A stretch of DNA of 64,000 nucleotides from CAZNSX01 sp964575845 (lineage in GTDB: Bacteria > UBA8248 > CAZNSX01), in contig CAZNSX010000002.1 of NCBI GenBank assembly GCA_964575845.1, forward strand, positions 248,001 through 312,000. Reading direction: 5' to 3'. A program made the translations under genes and the position numbers. Below, one piece after another: positions 53,535 through 62,932 of the stretch; positions within the stretch are counted from its first letter, which is position 1; each line of letters begins with the position of its first letter. The notes below the pieces were generated by a model. It made no database searches. It was not told the origin of the DNA and worked only from the letters and a program-made list of their open reading frames with translations.

Positions 53535-53566
53535 GGGCCGGGCTTCAAAGCCCGGCCCATTTTTTA
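53535..53566 (+). terminator. Intrinsic terminator after hflKC
   Basis: A 9-bp perfect GC stem, GGGCCGGGC with GCCCGGCCC, has a 6-base loop and is followed by a 7-T run. Confidence 0.95.
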
Positions 53567-53683
53567 TAACCTTTTGATTTTTAAGGACTAAAATTTTTTA
53601 AAATTTCCTCTAAAGTTCTCACCATTTCTGCCGATATAAAAGACGAAAAGGGATGATAGCATCTTGAAGAAGCTTTTCCTGTC

Positions 53684-54058
53684 ATGCAAACTCTGTTCGG
53701 AATAACCGACTCAGGAGCTTTCAGGGTTCAGGCTGCCCTCCTCAAGAAATCCGTGGCCTCCCCTCTTATCAGGAGCCTGAGGGAGGGCCCAAGGTTGAGG
53801 CAGGGAGAAGACCTCATTCGCCCCGGCCTGAACTCGGGTGTAAAAACGATGGCTATGGGGGATGAGATAGCCTCAAAGCTCTCAAACCTGGACTCCTCAG
53901 GCGTCAGGTATGCTCTCCATAAAGGCATCAGCACCCAGACCCTTATCTCCTCCTTTGAGGGCCCCGACATCGGCTTGAGCGCCGAGAGCCAGATCTTATT
54001 GACTCAGGCTCCCTATGCCCAGAGAGCGGCTGCCACGGCCGTAGACATTTTCATCTGA
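53684..54058 (+). CDS. Hypothetical protein
   Basis: A 124-residue open frame, not recognised. Composition is ordinary, and there is no signal peptide or transmembrane helix. The start has no clear ribosome site. A serine/alanine-rich end (A-Q-R-A-A-A-T-A-V) is the only notable feature. It lies after the hflKC terminator and before another unknown gene. Could be a real small gene or a chance frame. Confidence 0.4.
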   Translation: MQTLFGITDSGAFRVQAALLKKSVASPLIRSLREGPRLRQGEDLIRPGLNSGVKTMAMGDEIASKLSNLDSSGVRYALHKGISTQTLISSFEGPDIGLSAESQILLTQAPYAQRAAATAVDIFI

Positions 54059-54299
54059 GAGCAACTCCTTCCCTCTCCCCCAAGAAAAGGGCCTCTCTGC
54101 CGGACTTCAGTCGAGCATACCTCCCTTGGACAGGCGTGCGCTAAGGCTCATGGTTGCACTAGAAAAACCGGGCTCTCAAATTTTTTGAAAATTCTGCCCC
54201 TTTACTCACTTGACCATGGCTCTCAGTCGTGATAAGCGATGGGCGTTATTGTCTCAGCTTCCGGTTTTCCCATTGGGCTAAAGGATTAAGGGAAACAAA
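54059..54299. other. Intergenic stretch
   Basis: About 240 bases between two unknown genes, with no feature I can support. A promoter for the membrane-protein gene is likely here. Confidence 0.3.
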
Positions 54300-54932
54300 G
54301 TGATAGTTGATGAACCTTCGGGTTGGGGATTCAGTTCCTTGCTAATCGCTGGGGGTCTCCTCTTCTTGGCCCTCTTGATTTTCTGGTGTCTTATCCCGTT
54401 CGCTCTTCTCGGAATCAGGCGAAGGCTCGGTCGCATCGCCCGAATCCTTGAGGAGATTAGGGATGAGGGGAGGGTGAGGGACTACGAACGCCTTTTCGGA
54501 AGAGCTGGAGTTCCTCCCGCAGAAAGGGGAGGTAGGGGGGCCCACACGGTTGAGCGCCTATTCGACGAGCTAAGGAGGCTAATGCGGGGGCTTTCACCCC
54601 GGCTTCGGGAAAAGGTGATCGACAGCCGAAATATCGAGTTCACCTTTTCCCAGGGCGAGAGGTCGAGCCCTATCGCCAGCGCCAGTTTGAAGGAGGGGTG
54701 GTTAGAGATAAGCTTTGACCTGAAAGCGCTCACCCGGAGCTTTCCGACCTTCGAGGAGAAGGAATTTGAGCGCTGCATGTGGATGCTTCTCCATGGAAAA
54801 TATGGATTCTTTGTCCAACGCCCTCCAGACGGCTCCGGGCTCATCCTCCATCTCGAACCTCAGGCCAAGGCTAACCTGGAGCTTCTTTTGGGTATCCTAC
54901 AGGAAAAAGTTCTTGACAGGCTGCCCTCCTGA
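54300..54932 (+). CDS. Membrane-anchored hypothetical protein
   Basis: A 210-residue protein with one N-terminal transmembrane helix (about 12-35), a basic linker, then a cytoplasmic helical and mixed region (about 45-205) ending L-L-G-I-L-Q-E-K. Family not recognised. The GTG start has AAGGGAAAC upstream. It stands alone between intergenic stretches. Confidence 0.65.
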   Translation: MIVDEPSGWGFSSLLIAGGLLFLALLIFWCLIPFALLGIRRRLGRIARILEEIRDEGRVRDYERLFGRAGVPPAERGGRGAHTVERLFDELRRLMRGLSPRLREKVIDSRNIEFTFSQGERSSPIASASLKEGWLEISFDLKALTRSFPTFEEKEFERCMWMLLHGKYGFFVQRPPDGSGLILHLEPQAKANLELLLGILQEKVLDRLPS

Positions 54933-55164
54933 GACCCATGGCCCTTGAAGGGCAATTATGCTGGAATAAGAAGACATTGTGCGCGTTTAAATGAATTAAT
55001 GGTGTTTTCTTATCCCGAAGCCAAGAATTTTACTCTTATTCCTTTTTTCGCGTTCAGAAGGCTTATTGACAAAGCTTAGGGCGCTTGCTAGCCTTCTTTC
55101 CCCGGTTTTTGACTCGTCAGGGGGAAGGTGAAATCGGGTATTCCCTCAGCTCCCGGGAGGGGCG
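54933..55164. other. Intergenic stretch
   Basis: About 230 AT-richer bases before the DUF35-type gene. No gene or RNA seen. Likely holds the promoter. Confidence 0.3.
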
Positions 55165-55728
55165 ATGTCTAAATCTTCTAAGGTCTTGAAATTGACGGCG
55201 GCTTGTAGGGCGGGGCGTCAAAAGATACCCTTCATGAAGGACATCTTCACTCTGCCTGCGTCGTCCAAGGAGAGGCCCGCCCTTCTGGGCACCAAGTGCA
55301 TGGCCTGTGGAGATGTCTTTTTTCCAAAGCGAGGCTCATGCCCAGACTGCGGTACGCCCGACCACATCAAGGAGATACGCCTGAGTTCGCGTGGAATCCT
55401 CGACAGTTTTACCATCACCCGTTCTTCCGGAGAGGAGGGGGCTTCGCCCAGGGTTTCTGGTTACGTGCTCTTGCCAGAAGGTTTGCGGGTCAGCTCTGTT
55501 ATCACCGGCTGGGGAGACAAAGAGGAAAACCTGAAGACGGGAATGAGGGTGGAGCTGGTGCTGGAGAAAGTGGGGGAGGATGAGGACGGCAATGAGCTCA
55601 TAGGCTACAAGTTTAGGCCTTTGGCTAAAAAGGCCAAAAAGACTGCTGAGAGTGGAAAGTCAGAGGTCATGCCTGAGGGCAAGAAGCCCAAGGCTAAAAA
55701 AAGAAAGCAGGGGCTAAAGGCACCTTAA
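55165..55728 (+). CDS. DUF35 OB-fold, Zn-ribbon acyl-CoA-associated protein with lysine-rich tail
   Basis: A 187-residue protein of the DUF35 family. The rubredoxin-like zinc ribbon C-M-A-C-x11-C-P-D-C (about 45-65) is followed by an OB fold (about 75-155). Such proteins usually bind next to thiolases and act with them, but no thiolase is near here. The last 35 residues are almost all K, E, A and P. The ATG has GGGAGG upstream. Function here unknown. Confidence 0.85.
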   Translation: MSKSSKVLKLTAACRAGRQKIPFMKDIFTLPASSKERPALLGTKCMACGDVFFPKRGSCPDCGTPDHIKEIRLSSRGILDSFTITRSSGEEGASPRVSGYVLLPEGLRVSSVITGWGDKEENLKTGMRVELVLEKVGEDEDGNELIGYKFRPLAKKAKKTAESGKSEVMPEGKKPKAKKRKQGLKAP

Positions 55729-55803
55729 AAGCCTAAGGCGGCGCTTCCAGCAAAAGACTTCACGTCGAATTCAGCGTCCTTCGGGTTCCCCATTTGCTAT
55801 AAT

Positions 55804-56382
55804 TTGAATGTGAGAAGGGATTTCTATCCAGCAAGAGGAGAGCGCGAGACGACACCCCGTTGTCCCGAAGGCGGACAACTCACCCCTAAATTCTGCCCCA
55901 GCTGTGGAAACCCCCTCAGCTCCAGACATGTCGATGGCAAGGAGAGACCTTCCTGTGGGGAATGTGGCTTTGTTATTTTCCAGGACCCCAAGGTGGTCGT
56001 CGGAGTGGTGGCATCAGAGGAAGGGCGGGTCCTGCTTGTGAAGAGGGGATGGGGGAGCAGGGAGGGGACCTGGACCTTCCCTTCGGGATACGTAAACCTT
56101 GGGGAGGAGGTAGAGGAGGCTGCCCGCAGGGAGGCCCTCGAGGAAGCAGGGGTGGAGGTGGAGCTTGACGGGCTCCTGGGGGTTTACTCTGGAGGGGGGC
56201 GCCCCATGGTTCTCGTGGTCTATGCCGCAAAGCTGAAGGGAGGCGAAGCCCGACCGCCCAATGGGGGCAGGGGAGAGATAAGCGAGGTTAGTTTTTTCAG
56301 CCCTCCCCATTGGCCAGAGCTTTCGTACCCGTTTGACCGAAAGGCCCTGGATGACTGGGCCAGGCGCTATGGTGGAAAGTGA
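55804..56382 (+). CDS. NUDIX hydrolase with N-terminal zinc ribbon
   Basis: A 192-residue hydrolase. The N-terminal zinc ribbon (F-C-P-S-C-G-N ... S-C-G-E-C-G) precedes the NUDIX domain. The NUDIX box is G-Y-V-N-L-G-E-E-V-E-E-A-A-R-R-E-A-L-E-E-A-G, with the REUxEExGU core. Substrate not inferable. The start is uncertain: TTG 55804 or GTG 55810, neither with a strong ribosome site. Its stop overlaps the next gene start by four bases. Confidence 0.88.
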   Translation: MNVRRDFYPARGERETTPRCPEGGQLTPKFCPSCGNPLSSRHVDGKERPSCGECGFVIFQDPKVVVGVVASEEGRVLLVKRGWGSREGTWTFPSGYVNLGEEVEEAARREALEEAGVEVELDGLLGVYSGGGRPMVLVVYAAKLKGGEARPPNGGRGEISEVSFFSPPHWPELSYPFDRKALDDWARRYGGK

Positions 56383-56678
56383 CAACGCAGGTGGATGATA
56401 GCTTCGTGCTGGCCGCGTTGGAGGATCTGGCTTCAAAGCTTGGCCTCCGCCTGGTCTATGCCGAATTTGGGGAAAATGAGCTGCCGATTCGGGGAGGACG
56501 CTGCCGCCTGAAGGGAGAGGAGCTCATTCTTCTGGACTGCTCGGCTGCGCCCAGGGAAAGGATAGAGCTGTTGACCGAGGTACTGAGGGGCGTTCCCATT
56601 CAGGGCTTTTACCTCCCCCCTGCTGTACGAAGCCTCCTTGAGGTGGAGGAGAGCTCTCGCGAGAGGGACCTCAGATGA
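56379..56678 (+). CDS. Hypothetical protein coupled to NUDIX gene
   Basis: A 99-residue protein, not recognised. It is helical/mixed and starts L-A-A-L-E-D-L-A-S-K-L-G-L. It starts with a GTG overlapping the NUDIX stop by four bases (GTGA). Its end overlaps the amidotransferase start by four bases, so the three genes form a tightly coupled operon. Confidence 0.65.
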   Translation: MTTQVDDSFVLAALEDLASKLGLRLVYAEFGENELPIRGGRCRLKGEELILLDCSAAPRERIELLTEVLRGVPIQGFYLPPAVRSLLEVEESSRERDLR

Positions 56679-57427
56679 GAAGGCCCCTCATCGGAATCAC
56701 CTGCAACCTCAAGGCCAAGGGCGCACCTGAGTACGGGACAAAAGGGGAAGTGCACCTCCTCAAGGAGCCCTATGTGAAGGCAGTCCTCAAAGCAGGGGGT
56801 CATCCCCTTCTAATCCCGGCCCAGGATGACCCGGAGGCTATACCATTCCTATTGGACCTCTTTCATGGTCTCGTGGTCTCCGGAGGAGGGGACGACGTCC
56901 ACCCGAGCTTCTACGGTGAGGGGTCCCACCCCCATCTCGGGGAGACCTATCCCAAGCGAAATGCCTTCGAGGTCGCTCTGGTTAGGGAAGCCCTGCAAAG
57001 AGACCTTCCCCTGCTGGGCATTTGCGGCGGACATCAGGTGCTCAACGTGGCTGCCGGCGGCAGCCTCATCCAGGACATACCTTCCCAGCTCAATGGTTCC
57101 CTGTGTCACCGTCCCACCGACGGGTCCCGCGACTACGAGTACCACGACGTCCTCTTCGAGGGCTCCTCGCGCCTCGCGGACATAGCAGGGACGGGAAGAG
57201 CCCGGGTCAATAGCTCCCATCATCAGTGTGTGAAGACGCTGGCTCCTGGCTTCAAGGCGGCCGCCCTAGCCGAGGACGGCGTGATAGAGGCTATCGAGGG
57301 GGAGGACTTCCGGTTCGCCGTGGGGGTCCAGTGGCATCCCGAGGTTCTTTACGGGAAGGAACCCACATCGACCAGGCTCATAGAGGCTTTCCTCAGGACC
57401 GCCCTCGACGAGAGAAAAGCCTGCTAA
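56675..57427 (+). CDS. Class I glutamine-amidotransferase-like hydrolase (PuuD/peptidase C26)
   Basis: A 250-residue gamma-glutamyl hydrolase. The nucleophile is in G-I-C-G-G-H-Q (C near 109). The catalytic H-E pair is in Q-W-H-P-E near 225. The middle V-V-S-G-G-G-D-D-V-H-P matches gamma-glutamyl-GABA hydrolases. It is fused to no synthetase and follows NUDIX and a small gene. Substrate unknown. Confidence 0.9.
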   Translation: MRRPLIGITCNLKAKGAPEYGTKGEVHLLKEPYVKAVLKAGGHPLLIPAQDDPEAIPFLLDLFHGLVVSGGGDDVHPSFYGEGSHPHLGETYPKRNAFEVALVREALQRDLPLLGICGGHQVLNVAAGGSLIQDIPSQLNGSLCHRPTDGSRDYEYHDVLFEGSSRLADIAGTGRARVNSSHHQCVKTLAPGFKAAALAEDGVIEAIEGEDFRFAVGVQWHPEVLYGKEPTSTRLIEAFLRTALDERKAC

Positions 57428-57498
57428 ACTCCCGGAGAGGTTCTTTCCCTCTTGCGAGCCGCGCTCAGGCTCCCTCTTGAAATTTTCCCGATATCAAT

Positions 57499-58647
57499 TC
57501 AGTTGTAGTTTCCGAACTCAGCTATGGCTTCCATCATGGCGAGGATGTTCTCGGGAGGCACCTCCGGCTGAATGTTATGGATGGAATAGGGGATGTAGCC
57601 CACGGGGCCCAGCTGTTTGAGCTTCCTTTCCACCTCCTCACGGACCTCTTGGGGGGTTCCGAAAGGGAGCACCCTCTGGCTGTCTATGCCTCCCCAGAAA
57701 ACGATCCGGCCGCCGAACCTCTCTTTCAGGCTTTCGGGCTCCATTCCCCGGGCGGAAGTCTGCACGGGGTTGAGGATATCAAGACCCATCTCGATGAAGT
57801 CCTCTATGAAGGGGGCGACCGAGCCGCAGGAATGAAAAAAGAGGGCGGCACCTGTTAGGGAGCGGACCTCACTGAAGAATCTTTCCTGGTAAGGCTTGAT
57901 CAGGCGGCGGTACATCTCAGGAGAAATGATGGTCGATTCCTGCATCCCCAGGTCATCGGCAAAGGCGACGATATCGACAAGGTCGCCCACGGCCTTGAGT
58001 AGCACCCTTGCCCGCGCGAGATTATGCTCCACGATGCCCTCAAGCAAGGCCTCTGCGAGCCTGGGCTCTTTGGCGAGAAAGAGGAGCCAGTTGGCGAAGC
58101 CAGTGAGCCTTTGCCCCTGGGCGAAGAGGCGCGAGGGGAGACTAAGAACGAGTGCCCTCTCGGATGTCTCTCTTAGTTTTTTAACCTCATCCCTCAACTC
58201 CTCAAGCCCCGCGCGAGAGGGCTCGGGCCAGGGATATTCCTCCACTTCCTTTATCGTGAGATCCAACTCACCCAAGGGATTCCTCACCACATAGTAATGG
58301 CCCCGGGGAGGCTTCCTCCAATGGACCCCCCAGGTATCGGTGAACTCCTGCTCCCCGTCATCCTCCTCTGGCCTGTAAGGTCTTACCCCTTCGTGACCTC
58401 CCTCTGGGGGCACAATGAGGGTAAAATCGACATTAAAACGATCTAGCACATCGGGATGTGGCCGCGCGATCATGGCCCTCCTGCTCAAAAACTCCGTGGG
58501 CGAGTCAACCCCGAGCTTCTCCTTGAGGCGCTCATAGGCATAGATGTTGACCCCCGTTTGGGGGGTTCCAGCGAAATCTATGGGCACCCGGTCAGGTACT
58601 TCTCCCTCAAGAAGGGCTCTCAGGCGTTCTCTTGCTCCTGGGGCCAT
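57499..58647 (-). CDS. UroD-family protein (second copy)
   Basis: A 382-residue UroD-superfamily protein similar in layout to the one at 47468, for example V-P-I-D-F-A-G, H-S-C-G-S-V and R-V-L-P-F-G-T. It lacks the later cysteine: the matching segment reads E-N-I-L-A-M-M, where copy 1 has E-N-V-C-A-M-F. So the zinc site may be altered, and activity is uncertain. The ATG at 58647 has GGGAGGAG about 8 bases upstream. It is not next to a corrinoid gene. Confidence 0.85.
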   Translation of the reverse strand: MAPGARERLRALLEGEVPDRVPIDFAGTPQTGVNIYAYERLKEKLGVDSPTEFLSRRAMIARPHPDVLDRFNVDFTLIVPPEGGHEGVRPYRPEEDDGEQEFTDTWGVHWRKPPRGHYYVVRNPLGELDLTIKEVEEYPWPEPSRAGLEELRDEVKKLRETSERALVLSLPSRLFAQGQRLTGFANWLLFLAKEPRLAEALLEGIVEHNLARARVLLKAVGDLVDIVAFADDLGMQESTIISPEMYRRLIKPYQERFFSEVRSLTGAALFFHSCGSVAPFIEDFIEMGLDILNPVQTSARGMEPESLKERFGGRIVFWGGIDSQRVLPFGTPQEVREEVERKLKQLGPVGYIPYSIHNIQPEVPPENILAMMEAIAEFGNYN

Positions 58648-58682
58648 GCTATTCTCCTCCCGTGAAATAGGAACCAAAGCCG

Positions 58683-58841
58683 CTAAAGGCGGACCCGAGC
58701 GTCCAGGGCTGCGTGGCCTGGACATGCCGCTTCCCCTGCGCCCTCAAAATTTGGGATGCGGCCCCAACTGCCAGGAAAGCGGACGACCCCCTCCTCCTCA
58801 AGCCGCCGCCAGATCATTTCCCTCAGCTCGGCCTTGGTCAT
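58683..58841 (-). pseudogene. Truncated 5-formyltetrahydrofolate cyclo-ligase-like fragment
   Basis: A 52-residue frame starts M-T-K-A-E-L-R-E-M-I-W with GGGAGGG 6 bases upstream and matches the family start, including V-R-F-P-G-S-W-G-R-I-P-N-F. After about 45 residues it ends at a stop, while normal proteins exceed 180 residues. The rest is replaced by the upstream leader of the UroD-like gene. Probably a truncated pseudogene that keeps its start. Confidence 0.6.
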
Positions 58842-59056
58842 GGCTCCCTCCCACTGAGCCTTCCTGAACACCCGGCAATTATTATCATAGCATCGATCTC
58901 CCGGGCTTTAAATTCCCGGAAAGGGGAGGTTGTGAATACTACTTGAATCAGATGGGCTTTATTTTTTGGCTTCCCTTAGTCATGAAATCTCTGGTTGCCC
59001 TAAACCCCTTTGGGTTTCTCATTCGGATTCTATCTGCAGGTGGGGGGGATTTGCCC

Positions 59057-59490
59057 ATGAAAGAGGACCTTATCCCCCTCTTGAACCGCAAAGACGGCGG
59101 TCCCTACATAACCACCGGCATAGTGGTGACAAAGGATGAGAGGGGCGGGCGCAATGCCGGCGTATATCGCCTCATGTATCGCACGTCCAGGGAGACGGGC
59201 ATAGACCTGGTCTCCCCCTCAGACCTCCGCTCATCTACCAGAAGTCCCTTGATGAGGGGAAGGCTCTTCCGGTGGCCCTCACCTTCAGGGTTCAGGCGGA
59301 TGAGGACATCATGATTCTCTCGGGCGCGCGGGGAAAGCACCCGGACCCCAGCCTGAAAGCCTCAAAGCTGCCCAGGGGCTCCCTTCCCACCACGGTCAAG
59401 ATAGGAATGGATGCGACCATCCCCGAAGGGGTTGACATGGGAGATTATGAGATGGCGGAGTATGCGTTCAGGGAGGAGGTGAGGCGGAGG
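59057..59490 (+). pseudogene. Broken UbiD-family decarboxylase
   Basis: A remnant in two frames. The first part (from 59057) reads K-D-G-G-P-Y-I-T-T-G-I-V and R-N-A-G-V-Y-R-L-M-Y, a UbiD signature. Around 59215-59235 the reading frame shifts, and the second frame continues L-D-E-G-K-A-L-P-V-A-L, then jumps to a C-terminal-like part with I-G-M-D-A-T. Roughly half the expected middle is missing, as is the N-terminal third. So it has a frameshift and deletions and is not functional. It ends near the oxidoreductase stop. Confidence 0.75.
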
Positions 59491-59491
59491 A

Positions 59492-60799
59492 TCACTCCTG
59501 AGAGGGAAGGGCAAAGAGGCTCTCCCTGGGCTTCGGGCGTAAGCGCAGGAGCAGGGCCTGGCTTATCGGCCTCGCGAGAAGCTCTTTTTTCACCCCCGAG
59601 AGGTCAAGGCGGGAGCGGATGAGCTGGTGTATGACCCCGAAGGAGTCTTCCTCATTGACTGTTACCGCTCCCACAAGCACGCCCTCCCTGAAGCAAAGCT
59701 TTCGGTATCTTCCACGGGAGAGGTTCTTCCTGATGTGAAACTCAAGACCTTCCCCAGCTATCGTCTCGCCTATGGCAAAAGCCGTCCCGTTGAAGAAATT
59801 AAAGGCCCGGCGCAAGAGCCCGCCCTCATAGGGCCTAGGCAGGCCCACCATCCCTAGTCCCGCTACCCGGCCCTGCTCCGCCGCATCCGAGAGAATGGGG
59901 AGGAGCCGCTTCGCGCCGGTGAAGAAGTCGGGTGCCTGAGCTACATCGCCCGCCGCGAAGATGTCCTCGGCACTCGTTCGCATGTACTCATCCACGAGCA
60001 CGCCCTCGTCGATATCAACACCGCTTCCCGAAAGGAAACCTACCCGGGGCTTCATGCCCACAGCCACAACAAGGGCCGCGAAACCCTGGAGTACCTCCCC
60101 GGAGCTCAGGGTCAGGGTGAGCCCTCCTTGCTCCCTCTGGACCGCCCTCAAGGTGGAGTTCTTGAAAACCTCGAGCCCTTTTTCCCTGAAGGCCGTTTCC
60201 ACGATGGAAGCTGCCTCCTCATCGAAGTGCAAGGGAAGCAGGTGCGTCTCCCTCTCCACTACCGTTACCCTCACGCCCCGGTCCATCAGGGCGAGGGCCA
60301 CCTGGAGGCCAATGAGCCCGCCTCCCAGCGTGGCTACCCGCTCGCCGGGCCGAGCCATGGGCAAGAGACGTTGGTTATCCGCCATCGTCCTGAAGGTAAA
60401 GACAGCCTCTGAGTCAAGGCCGGGAATGGCGGGAAGTATGGGCTCGACGCCTGTGGCGATGAGGAGCTTGGTATAAGGCAAGACCTCTCCGCCTTCGGCG
60501 AGGATCTGGTGCCGGGTGGGATCCACGGATACTACACACGTGCCCGTTAGGAGCTCTATCCTTGCTTCCTTGAGCTCTTTTTCCTCCAGGAGCTTGATGC
60601 TCTCGGGAACCATCCTCCCCGAGAGAAGGTGGTGGAGTGCCGTGGGACAGTAGGGAGGGGATGTCTCCTGGGTTATCATAGTCACCCCGGCTTGTGCGTT
60701 AGCCTTGAGCATGGCCCTTAGGGCACTTACCCCGGCAGCGCTTGCACCTATGATGAGGCGCCCCTCTCCTGCAAATGCTCCAGAACGGGCAAAAGACAT
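59492..60799 (-). CDS. FAD/NAD-dependent oxidoreductase (nitrite reductase/NADH oxidase-like)
   Basis: A 435-residue pyridine-nucleotide disulfide-type oxidoreductase without a cysteine-pair active site visible. The FAD motif I-I-G-A-S-A-A-G starts near residue 15. The NAD motif L-G-G-G-L-I-G-L-Q is near 158, and D-I-F-A-A-G-D-V-A near 285. The ATG at 60799 is preferred, because the 63 extra residues of the longer frame are unlike the family. It is the last gene after the TAXI-TRAP transporter on the minus strand, 40 bases downstream. It may act on the imported substrate. Confidence 0.87.
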   Translation of the reverse strand: MSFARSGAFAGEGRLIIGASAAGVSALRAMLKANAQAGVTMITQETSPPYCPTALHHLLSGRMVPESIKLLEEKELKEARIELLTGTCVVSVDPTRHQILAEGGEVLPYTKLLIATGVEPILPAIPGLDSEAVFTFRTMADNQRLLPMARPGERVATLGGGLIGLQVALALMDRGVRVTVVERETHLLPLHFDEEAASIVETAFREKGLEVFKNSTLRAVQREQGGLTLTLSSGEVLQGFAALVVAVGMKPRVGFLSGSGVDIDEGVLVDEYMRTSAEDIFAAGDVAQAPDFFTGAKRLLPILSDAAEQGRVAGLGMVGLPRPYEGGLLRRAFNFFNGTAFAIGETIAGEGLEFHIRKNLSRGRYRKLCFREGVLVGAVTVNEEDSFGVIHQLIRSRLDLSGVKKELLARPISQALLLRLRPKPRESLFALPSQE

Positions 60800-60839
60800 T
60801 TCTCTCAAGGCTCCTCTAAGACCGCGTAGCCCCTTGACA

Positions 60840-62885
60840 TTAGGCGAGAGAAGGCTCCCGCCCCAAACGCCTCCGTTGGAACATAAGCAAAGACGCCATG
60901 ACCACAAAGCCCAAAAGGTCTGTGAGGGGCGAGCGATGTAAGAGCGAAAGGGCGACCAGGAAGAATATGACCTGCTCTGCCCATCCAATTCTGGTCAGGA
61001 AATAGCCCGATACAGCAGCGGCTAGGCACACCACCCCCACAGCCGCCGTGAAAATATACCAGATAGTCATCCAGCTCGGGGCAACCAGCAAGAGGGAGTT
61101 GTTGAAAACAAAAAAGTAGGGCACGAGAAAGCCTGCGAGCGCGTACCGGAACGCCAGCCAGCCCGTCTGCCATGGGTCAGAATCCGCTATGGGAGCTGCG
61201 GCATAGGCGGCCAGTGCTACCGGGGGAGTCACGTTACATATGATGGCGAAAAAGAAGACGAACATATGGGCTGCGATAGGGTTTACGCCCAGCTTCTGGA
61301 GCGCGGGGGCGCCCAGCGTGGCGACGATGATATAAGCTCCCACTGTGGGCATTCCCATTCCCAGGACTAATGCCGCTATCATCGTGAAAAAGAGAGCTAT
61401 GAGCAGGTTACCGCCCGAGAGAAGCCTGATCAGGTCTGTCAGGCGCATCCCAAGGCCCGTGATGATGATGAGGGACACGATGACGCCAGCGCAGGCAGAG
61501 GTCACACCCACGGACACCACACTCCGCCCACCACGCTCGAGCGCAGAAAGCACCTTCAGCGGCTTCAGGTTGACATCCTTCATGAAAGCGGTCATGAGGA
61601 TAGTGACACCGGCCGCGTAGAGCCCGGCCAACTTGAAGGGCTGGCCCAGGAGCAGTAGCACGATTATTAGGGTGAGCGGTATGAGAATCAGGACTTTTCG
61701 CTTGAAGGAGGAGACGATGATGGTGACGACTATGGCGTAGAGTCCGGCTATCATGGGCGTGTAGCCCTGAAGGAGGAAATAGACAATAGTGAAAACCGGA
61801 GCCAGCATGACCCAGCCCTGGCGCAGGACACGCCCCAGGGATGGGAGCTCTTCCCGAGGAAGGCCCCTCATGCCGGCCCTCTGGCACATGAAGTGCACGA
61901 CCATTCCCACGGAGAAAAAATAGAGCAGGGCCGGGACCAAAGCCGCCCGCATGACGGCCACGTAGGTTATGCCCAGGATGGCCGAAATGACAAAGGCCGA
62001 GGCCCCCATGACGGGAGGCATTATCTGGCCCCCTGTGGATGCTGCCGCCTCAACCGCTCCTGCCACCTCAGGCCGGTAGCCCATCCTCTTCATGAGAGGG
62101 ATCGTGAAAGAGCCGGTGGTCACGACGTTGGCGGCCGAGCTTCCTGAAAGGGAGCCGATGAAAGTGCTGGACGCAACGGCTACCTTGGCCGGACCTCCCG
62201 AGTGGTGACCTGCCACAGAGTTGGCCAGCTCAATGAAGAAGCCGACGGCCCCGCTTTCCTCCATGAAGGCTGAGAAGATAACGAAGATGATGATGAAGGT
62301 GGAGAGCACTCCCAGGATGATTCCATAGAGGCCGTCCGTGGCCATGAAGTTGAGGGTGATGATCTCCTCCACGGAGAATCCGGCATGGGCGATGGCTGTG
62401 GGGAAGAGGCGGCCGTAGAGGGCATAGAAAAAGAACAGAAGCGTCAGGACGACCATGGGCAATCCCACGGCCCGGCGGGTGGCTTCCAGCACGAGGAGCA
62501 GGGTGGCTGCGCCCAAGAAGAGGTCTAGGCCGGTGGGCTCCGCTGCTCGGATGAGCATCTCCTCGCTGTTGTAATAGATGTAGACGCCTACGGCGACCAT
62601 CAGGGCCGCAAAGCCCAGGTCCAGGGCTATGGACCAGGGTCGGTCCCCCCGCTTTTTGCTCAAGGGATAGGAGAGGAACACCAGCACAAGGATGAAGGTG
62701 AGGTCTGTGGCGCGCTGGAAGTAGGCTTCGAGGACGCCGAAGGCGGAAGTATAGAGATGGAAAACGGCGAAGATAACGGCTATTGCGCCGGCCGCCCGCC
62801 GCAAGGGTAGCAGGGCATCCTTGCTGCGGGAAGCGGATGCGATTCTTCCCGGGCTATCCTCGGGGCGAGTCTCCCGGTCGGTCAT
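60840..62885 (-). CDS. TRAP transporter fused permease (DctQ-DctM type)
   Basis: A 681-residue membrane protein. The N-terminal small-permease portion (about 35-140, four helices) is fused to the large M-type domain with about twelve helices (G-S-A-A-N-V-V-T-T-G-S-F, G-G-Q-I-M-P-P-V-M-G-A). Fused permeases pair with TAXI solute receptors, and one is just upstream. It is driven by an ion gradient and imports an organic acid or amino-acid-like solute that is not identifiable. A terminator separates it from the receptor gene. Confidence 0.93.
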   Translation of the reverse strand: MTDRETRPEDSPGRIASASRSKDALLPLRRAAGAIAVIFAVFHLYTSAFGVLEAYFQRATDLTFILVLVFLSYPLSKKRGDRPWSIALDLGFAALMVAVGVYIYYNSEEMLIRAAEPTGLDLFLGAATLLLVLEATRRAVGLPMVVLTLLFFFYALYGRLFPTAIAHAGFSVEEIITLNFMATDGLYGIILGVLSTFIIIFVIFSAFMEESGAVGFFIELANSVAGHHSGGPAKVAVASSTFIGSLSGSSAANVVTTGSFTIPLMKRMGYRPEVAGAVEAAASTGGQIMPPVMGASAFVISAILGITYVAVMRAALVPALLYFFSVGMVVHFMCQRAGMRGLPREELPSLGRVLRQGWVMLAPVFTIVYFLLQGYTPMIAGLYAIVVTIIVSSFKRKVLILIPLTLIIVLLLLGQPFKLAGLYAAGVTILMTAFMKDVNLKPLKVLSALERGGRSVVSVGVTSACAGVIVSLIIITGLGMRLTDLIRLLSGGNLLIALFFTMIAALVLGMGMPTVGAYIIVATLGAPALQKLGVNPIAAHMFVFFFAIICNVTPPVALAAYAAAPIADSDPWQTGWLAFRYALAGFLVPYFFVFNNSLLLVAPSWMTIWYIFTAAVGVVCLAAAVSGYFLTRIGWAEQVIFFLVALSLLHRSPLTDLLGFVVMASLLMFQRRRLGREPSLA

Positions 62886-62932
62886 GGAACCTCTTTAGGA
62901 AGGCTGATATCGATATATAGCGGGAAATAAAA

